Notes under the pieces: model-generated
The model's database searches: none
Told to the model about the DNA's origin: nothing
The model's input: only the letters and a program-made list of their open reading frames with translations
Program-made: the position numbers and the translations under genes
DNA from: Clostridia bacterium
GTDB taxonomy: Bacteria > Bacillota > DSM-521 > Neomoorellales > Neomoorellaceae
Length of the DNA: 9,611 bases
Direction: 5' to 3'
Assembly: GCA_012727745.1 (NCBI GenBank)
Contig: JAAYGJ010000250.1
Coordinates: 1-9,611 of the forward strand
Part shown: piece by piece, positions 6,259-9,611 of the stretch
Numbering within the stretch: the first letter of the stretch is position 1
Layout of the letters: each line of letters opens with the position of its first letter

Positions 6259-7081
6259 ACTGCCGGAAGTGGAAACAGTTAAACGCACTCTGTCCCCCCA
6301 TTTAATGGGACAAAAATTTACTGAGATAAAAATTTATCACCCGGCGGTTATTGCCTATCCTGATGCTGCCGCTTTTGTTAAAATATTGACCGGTAGACCC
6401 GTTAGGTCGTTAGACCGCCGCGGTAAGTATCTCATCTTTAACCTGGATGAAAACCTGGATGAAGCATACTGCCTGGTGGGGCACCTGCGCATGACCGGAC
6501 GCCTGATTCTGGCCGGTGACGCGGTACCTCTGGCACCCCATACCCATGTGGTTTTTTCCCTGGACAACGGTGTTTACCTGCACTGGGTAGATGTACGGCG
6601 TTTTGGCCGCCTTTACCTGGCTCGGGAAGAAGAAATAATGGCAGTTACCGGGATGGCCAAGCTAGGGCCCGAACCTTTGGGAATGAGCGTTGAGGCCCTG
6701 GCAGCTATTTGCGCCGGGCGACGGCGGCCATTGAAACAGCTGTTGCTGGACCAGCATCTCCTGGCCGGTATTGGTAATATTTATGCCGACGAGATACTTT
6801 TCGAGGCCGGCCTGCACCCCGGACGGGAGGCAGGCTCTCTTAACAGGATGGAAATCGAGCGCCTGCAAAAGGCCGTGCAGCAGGTTTTACGCCAGGCTAT
6901 TGCCAACCAGGGCACTACTTTTAGAGATTATGTAGATGGCAGCGGCAGGCCGGGGAAAAATCAAGAATACCTTAAGGCCTACGGCCGTACCGGCAAGCCC
7001 TGCAGCCGCTGCGGGCAGCTCCTGGAGCGGGTTATACTTGGCGGCCGCAGCACCCATTTTTGTCCTGGCTGTCAAAAATAG
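6251..7081 (+). CDS. mutM: Formamidopyrimidine/8-oxoguanine DNA glycosylase (Fpg)
   Basis: 276 residues, typical length. After removal of the initiator Met, Pro2 is the catalytic nucleophile, followed by Glu3 in the MPELPEVETV signature. Lys59 in RRGKYL contacts the damaged strand and HLRMTGRL (78-85) carries the void-filling Met. The helix-two-turn-helix segment includes LAGIGNIYADE (171-181) with Asn176. The C-terminal zinc finger has Cys251, Cys254, Cys271 and Cys274, with Arg266 in the DNA-binding hairpin. The enzyme excises 8-oxoguanine and ring-opened purines and then cuts the abasic site by beta,delta-elimination. The start ATG overlaps the polA stop (ATGCCTGA) and its ribosome binding site GAGGAGG lies inside the last polA codons, so the two genes are translationally coupled. 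This pairing makes biochemical sense, since PolA fills the gap after Fpg action. All key residues are present. Confidence 0.98.
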   Translation: MPELPEVETVKRTLSPHLMGQKFTEIKIYHPAVIAYPDAAAFVKILTGRPVRSLDRRGKYLIFNLDENLDEAYCLVGHLRMTGRLILAGDAVPLAPHTHVVFSLDNGVYLHWVDVRRFGRLYLAREEEIMAVTGMAKLGPEPLGMSVEALAAICAGRRRPLKQLLLDQHLLAGIGNIYADEILFEAGLHPGREAGSLNRMEIERLQKAVQQVLRQAIANQGTTFRDYVDGSGRPGKNQEYLKAYGRTGKPCSRCGQLLERVILGGRSTHFCPGCQK

Positions 7082-7107
7082 TATATTACTTTCGAGGGAG
7101 TTTTTTT

Positions 7108-7719
7108 ATGATAATTATTGGTCTGACCGGCGGGATTGCCAGCGGCAAAAGTACTGTCTCCCGTATTTTACAGGAGCTGGGTGCCCAAATTATTGATACG
7201 GATCAGTTGGCCAGACAAGTGGTAGCTCCCGGCCAGCCTGCTTACCGGGAAATTGTAGCTACCTTTGGCCGCCAGATCCTGCAAGCTGACGGCAGCCTGA
7301 ATCGGCGGGCCCTGGGACGCATAGTTTTTAACGATGCTGCTGCCAGGGAAAGACTAAACGCTATTATCCATCCCCGTATCCGGGAACTGGCAGCGAAACA
7401 AATCGAAGCCTGGCGCCAGAAAGATCCGGAGGCGGTCATAGTCATCGAGGCACCGCTTCTGTTGGAAGCGGGAATGGACGCGCAGGTTGACGTCATCTGG
7501 GTGGTAACGGCACCCCAGGCGTTGCGCTTGGAACGGATCAGGCGACGGGATAAGCTCTCTCGTGAGGAGGCGGAAAGCCGCCTGCGTTCCCAGAAGGCAG
7601 GAGAAGCTGAGCGCCTAAAAAGAGCTACGGTGGTGATAGACAACAGTGGCGACCTGCAGGCCACCCGGGCTGCTGTGCTGGCCGCCTGGCAGGACCTGGT
7701 TGGAGCCGAAAAAAAATGA
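7108..7719 (+). CDS. coaE: Dephospho-CoA kinase
   Basis: 203 residues. It catalyses the last step of coenzyme A synthesis, phosphorylation of the ribose 3'-hydroxyl of dephospho-CoA by ATP, in the cytoplasm. The start begins with the Walker A loop: IIIGLTGGIASGKST with GGIASGKS at residues 8-15. The DTDQLAR motif (about 31-37) is the family signature around the catalytic Asp and substrate site; VIEAPLLLEAG and the lid region RLERIRRRDKLSREEAESR follow in the usual order. I chose the ATG at 7108 because GAGGGAG lies seven bases upstream and because the longer frame, opening at 7060 inside mutM, would put 16 non-family residues ahead of the P-loop. The gene follows mutM after 26 bases with no terminator. 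In Bacillus subtilis a ytaF gene lies between mutM and coaE; it is missing here. Confidence 0.96.
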   Translation: MIIIGLTGGIASGKSTVSRILQELGAQIIDTDQLARQVVAPGQPAYREIVATFGRQILQADGSLNRRALGRIVFNDAAARERLNAIIHPRIRELAAKQIEAWRQKDPEAVIVIEAPLLLEAGMDAQVDVIWVVTAPQALRLERIRRRDKLSREEAESRLRSQKAGEAERLKRATVVIDNSGDLQATRAAVLAAWQDLVGAEKK

Positions 7720-7735
7720 CGACGGCAGGTGCGTG

Positions 7736-8305
7736 ATGTTCATCCTTAGACGCCAGTACCTGATATTAATCTTGCTTTTAGCACTGGTGCTTTACCTGTT
7801 GCCGCAGGCAGCGCGCCAGCTTTATCCCTTTCCCTATCAGGAAATTGTAAGGCGCTATGCCCACGAACAAAGGCTGGATCCGGCGCTGATAGCAGCGGTT
7901 GCCCGGGTAGAAAGCAAGTTTTACGTGTGGGCTGAGTCGCCTCAAGGGGCCCGGGGACTGATGCAGTTGATGCCCGATACTGCCAGGCAGGCGGCTGCAG
8001 AGTTGGGGCTGCCCTTTGAGCCGGACAGGCTTTTTGAGCCGGAATATAACCTCTGCCTGGGTAGCTGGTACTTAAGCCATCTAATCCAGGAATTTGGCGA
8101 CCTTACCCCGGCCCTTGCGGCCTATAACGGTGGCCAGGGCAATGTGCAAAGCTGGCTGGATAAAGGTATCTGGGACGGTAGCAGCCATAACCTGCAACAA
8201 ATTCCCTTCGCCGAAACCAGAGAATATGTTAGCCGGGTATATAAAAACTACCGTATATATAGATTGTTATATCCTGATGTAAATCAGCAGGTATTTAAGT
8301 CTTAA
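7736..8305 (+). CDS. Membrane-anchored lytic transglycosylase (SLT family 1)
   Basis: 189 residues. A short basic start (MFILRRQ) and a hydrophobic segment (about 8-24) form an uncleaved anchor or signal, placing the enzyme outside the membrane. The remainder is one SLT domain: catalytic Glu59 in VARVESKFY, GARGLMQLMP (71-80), a short FEPEYNLCLGSWYL strand-helix segment (100-113), AAYNGGQGNV (128-137), and the closing ETREYVSRVYKNY (160-172). Family 1 enzymes of this kind cleave the N-acetylmuramic acid to N-acetylglucosamine bond non-hydrolytically, forming 1,6-anhydro ends. They remodel the wall and in Clostridia and Bacillus small versions next to coaE are common. The start at 7736 is the first ATG after coaE (16 bases past its stop) with AGGTG upstream; the longer frame from 7646 would overlap coaE by 74 bases and is rejected. 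Substrate and timing of expression cannot be read from sequence. Confidence 0.93.
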   Translation: MFILRRQYLILILLLALVLYLLPQAARQLYPFPYQEIVRRYAHEQRLDPALIAAVARVESKFYVWAESPQGARGLMQLMPDTARQAAAELGLPFEPDRLFEPEYNLCLGSWYLSHLIQEFGDLTPALAAYNGGQGNVQSWLDKGIWDGSSHNLQQIPFAETREYVSRVYKNYRIYRLLYPDVNQQVFKS

Positions 8306-8365
8306 AGCAGAATAATAAAGGAAAAGCCTTGGTAAAATGAACATAGCTGTCGAGGAGTGGATGAA

Positions 8366-9406
8366 ATGGGGACGGACCTTATAAGTAGCCTGGAACAGGT
8401 GCGCCAGCTCCAGATAAAACCTGGCAGGGCTTTTCATTCAGCTCAGCATGAGGAAATAGCCAATGGGGCTACTACTGATATTTATTTTATTCGTACATAT
8501 GAAATTCTAAAAAAGCTGGCTAAAGTGGACGTCCCTGTGACGGCGGAAATTTTTCCCCGCCGTGGGGGAGTTATTTGCGGTGTGGAAGAAGTCATGGGGC
8601 TTCTGAAAGATAAAAAGGTTAGCGTCTGGGGTTTGCCAGAAGGCAGTACCTTTGAGGCCCGGGAAACGGTTCTGCGTATCCAGGGCCCTTACAGTGAGTT
8701 TGGTATTTTTGAGACAACCATCCTGGGAATGCTGGCCAGCGCCAGCGGTTGGGCTAACGCCGCTCGTGAAATCAAAGAGGCGGCCGGCGACCATCCCTTT
8801 TTCTCTTTTGGCGCCCGCCATGTCCACCCGGCAGTGGCGCCGGTAATGGAGCGGGCGGCTGTTGTCGGCGGTGCTGCCGGCGCCAGCTGTATTCTGGGGG
8901 CCAAGCTGGCCGGGCAAGAGCCCCAGGGGACAGTACCCCATGCCATGTTTATTATTTTAGGGGATACAGTTGAGGGTGCCCGGGCTTATCATGAACTGAT
9001 GCCTGCTGACGCTAAGCGGACTATTTTGATCGATACCTTTAAAGACGAAGCGGAGGAGGCCCTGCGAGTGGCCGAAGCCTTAGGCCCGGCTCTGGCTGGA
9101 GTACGCCTGGATACCCCCGGTGAAAGGGGTGGCGTCACACCACACCTTGTTAAGGAGGTACGCCATCGCCTTGACCTGGCCGGCTATAAACACGTACAAA
9201 TCTTTGTTTCCGGTGGCCTGACGCCGGAGCGTATCCCACCCCTGATTGAGGCCGGTGCCGATGCCTTCGGTGTGGGCAGCTATATATCGGCGGCAGCACC
9301 TATTGACATGACTATGGACCTTAAAGAAGTCGACGGCCGGCCGGTGGCCAAGCGGGGCCGTTTACCCGGCATTACCCCCAATCCTAAGCTGGTAAAATTA
9401 AAATAA
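8366..9406 (+). CDS. pncB: Nicotinate phosphoribosyltransferase, short form
   Basis: 346 residues, in the range of the short (archaeal-like) type rather than the longer E. coli PncB. It makes nicotinate mononucleotide from nicotinate and PRPP, with ATP hydrolysis, in NAD salvage. Visible family blocks in order: ATTDIYFIRT (35-44), EIFPRRGGVICG (61-72), EFGIFETTILGMLAS (111-125), FSFGARHVHP (147-156), GTVPHA (188-193), LIDTF (221-225), VRLDTPGERGG (246-256), FVSGGL (280-285) and FGVGSYI (301-307); the last blocks form the phosphate-binding end of the type II phosphoribosyltransferase barrel. The ATG at 8366 is eight bases from GAGGAG; a GTG at 8357 touches that same sequence and cannot use it, so I reject it. 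It starts 60 bases after the transglycosylase gene, with no clear terminator or strong promoter between them, so cotranscription is possible. Nicotinamide or quinolinate-type activity is less likely given these motifs. Confidence 0.88.
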   Translation: MGTDLISSLEQVRQLQIKPGRAFHSAQHEEIANGATTDIYFIRTYEILKKLAKVDVPVTAEIFPRRGGVICGVEEVMGLLKDKKVSVWGLPEGSTFEARETVLRIQGPYSEFGIFETTILGMLASASGWANAAREIKEAAGDHPFFSFGARHVHPAVAPVMERAAVVGGAAGASCILGAKLAGQEPQGTVPHAMFIILGDTVEGARAYHELMPADAKRTILIDTFKDEAEEALRVAEALGPALAGVRLDTPGERGGVTPHLVKEVRHRLDLAGYKHVQIFVSGGLTPERIPPLIEAGADAFGVGSYISAAAPIDMTMDLKEVDGRPVAKRGRLPGITPNPKLVKLK

Positions 9407-9454
9407 TGCTGAAAAGGGTTACGACAGTTGTGATCTCAGCGCCGGCTTAATATA

Positions 9455-9476
9455 GCGAATAGTTTTTGCTATTTGC
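9455..9476. other. Hairpin after the nicotinate gene
   Basis: GCGAATAG (9455-9462) pairs with CTATTTGC (9469-9476) over eight base pairs including one G-T pair, with the loop TTTTTG. It is 49 bases past the stop codon. The T-run lies in the loop rather than after the stem, and the following bases are GC-rich, so it lacks the tail of a normal intrinsic terminator. It may still be a weak transcript end or processing site before the new promoter at 9492. Confidence 0.35.
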
Positions 9477-9491
9477 CCGGGGCGGGGTAAG

Positions 9492-9519
9492 TTGTAAAAT
9501 TAAATGCCGCACATATAAA
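9492..9519 (+). promoter_or_regulatory. Sigma-A-type promoter for the gene at the right edge
   Basis: TTGTAA (9492-9497) and TATAAA (9514-9519) are separated by 16 bases in an otherwise GC-leaning region. Initiation at a purine six bases beyond the -10 box falls on G9526. That is exactly the first base of the hairpin described at 9526-9597, so the two predictions support each other. The leader would be about 65 bases. Confidence 0.6.
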
Positions 9520-9525
9520 AATAGA

Positions 9526-9597
9526 GACTCATGGCAAAACCTCTGATATGTTAAAGGTGAGTAAACCACAACATAAAGGAGGCCATGCCCATGAGTC
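9526..9597 (+). promoter_or_regulatory. Leader hairpin that hides the Shine-Dalgarno and start codon
   Basis: The outer stem pairs GACTCATGG (9526-9534) with CCATGAGTC (9589-9597), nine perfect base pairs that contain the start codon ATG at 9591. The middle stem pairs CCTC (9540-9543) with GAGG (9579-9582), which is the core of the Shine-Dalgarno AAGGAGG. After a three-base internal loop the inner stem pairs TATGTT (9547-9552) with AACATA (9570-9575), closing a 17-base loop in which GGT and ACC could also pair. A competing pairing, ATGGC (9531-9535) with GCCAT (9582-9586), would exclude part of the outer stem. The structure would block ribosome entry when folded, as RNA thermometers, protein-bound leaders and translational riboswitches do. 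I do not recognise it as any named riboswitch class. Confidence 0.6.
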
Positions 9598-9611
9598 AAT
9601 CCCATTGTACC
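9591..9611 (+). CDS. First seven codons of an unidentified gene (3' end outside window)
   Basis: ATG at 9591 is eight bases after a near-perfect ribosome binding site AAGGAGG (9576-9582), and the frame MSQSHCT stays open to the edge. An in-frame ATG at 9585 is only two bases from that site and is too close to be used efficiently. Seven residues do not allow a family call. The promoter and the hairpin just upstream indicate a separately regulated gene rather than a continuation of the preceding cluster. Confidence 0.6.

Noticed and set aside
7242..7664. 140-codon open frame antisense to coaE
   Set aside because: Serine- and arginine-rich shadow of a gene with clear family motifs; no start signals.
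8306..8365. Terminator between the transglycosylase and nicotinate genes
   Set aside because: Only a weak AAGG/CCTT hairpin is present, with no T-run after it, so it does not support a transcript end.
1..9611. CRISPR array, tRNA, rRNA, or phage defence system
   Set aside because: No regularly spaced repeats beyond the two copies at 406-461, no tRNA-like cloverleaf or rRNA stretches noticed, and every sizeable gene has a housekeeping or signalling explanation.

Overview
The window looks like chromosomal DNA of a GC-moderate, low-sporadic-AT Firmicute of the class Clostridia; a thermophilic acetogen-like lineage such as Moorella would fit. This rests on strong Shine-Dalgarno sequences, sigma-A-type promoters, the gene order polA-mutM-coaE (in Bacillus subtilis polA-mutM-ytaF-coaE; the ytaF gene is absent here), a PolA with a decayed proofreading domain, and a PrcB-type protein. 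The genus is an inference from protein style, not a database result.

Layout. Bases 1-320 hold the 3' end of a PrcB-like gene on the + strand. It ends at a strong, probably bidirectional hairpin terminator (343-389) that also faces the end of the opposing minus-strand unit. Bases 390-658 carry no convincing gene. They hold two near-identical 20-base direct repeats that resemble the repeated ends of IS21-type insertion sequences, and a long, very stable imperfect inverted repeat (534-600). Bases 659-3396 are a minus-strand unit: a multi-membrane-span HisKA_3-type sensor histidine kinase, a NarL/FixJ-type response regulator joined to it by a TAATG stop/start overlap, and a DoxX-family membrane protein 114 bases further on.

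A divergent promoter region (3397-3588) then opens a + strand genome-maintenance and cofactor cluster: polA (DNA polymerase I), mutM (8-oxoguanine DNA glycosylase, overlapping polA by 8 bases), coaE (dephospho-CoA kinase), a membrane-anchored lytic transglycosylase, and a short-form nicotinate phosphoribosyltransferase. PolA and MutM work together in base-excision repair: MutM excises oxidised bases and PolA fills the gap. CoaE and the nicotinate enzyme serve coenzyme A and NAD supply. The transglycosylase cuts peptidoglycan.

The right end (9407-9611) holds a new promoter and the first seven codons of an unidentified gene. The most striking signal in the window is here. The transcript predicted from the promoter at 9492-9519 would begin at about base 9526, exactly at the 5' arm of a long hairpin (9526-9597). 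The inner stem of this hairpin pairs the Shine-Dalgarno sequence and its outer stem pairs the start codon. It looks like a translational control element, for example an RNA thermometer or ligand- or protein-controlled leader. The rest of the window is largely ordinary housekeeping DNA.
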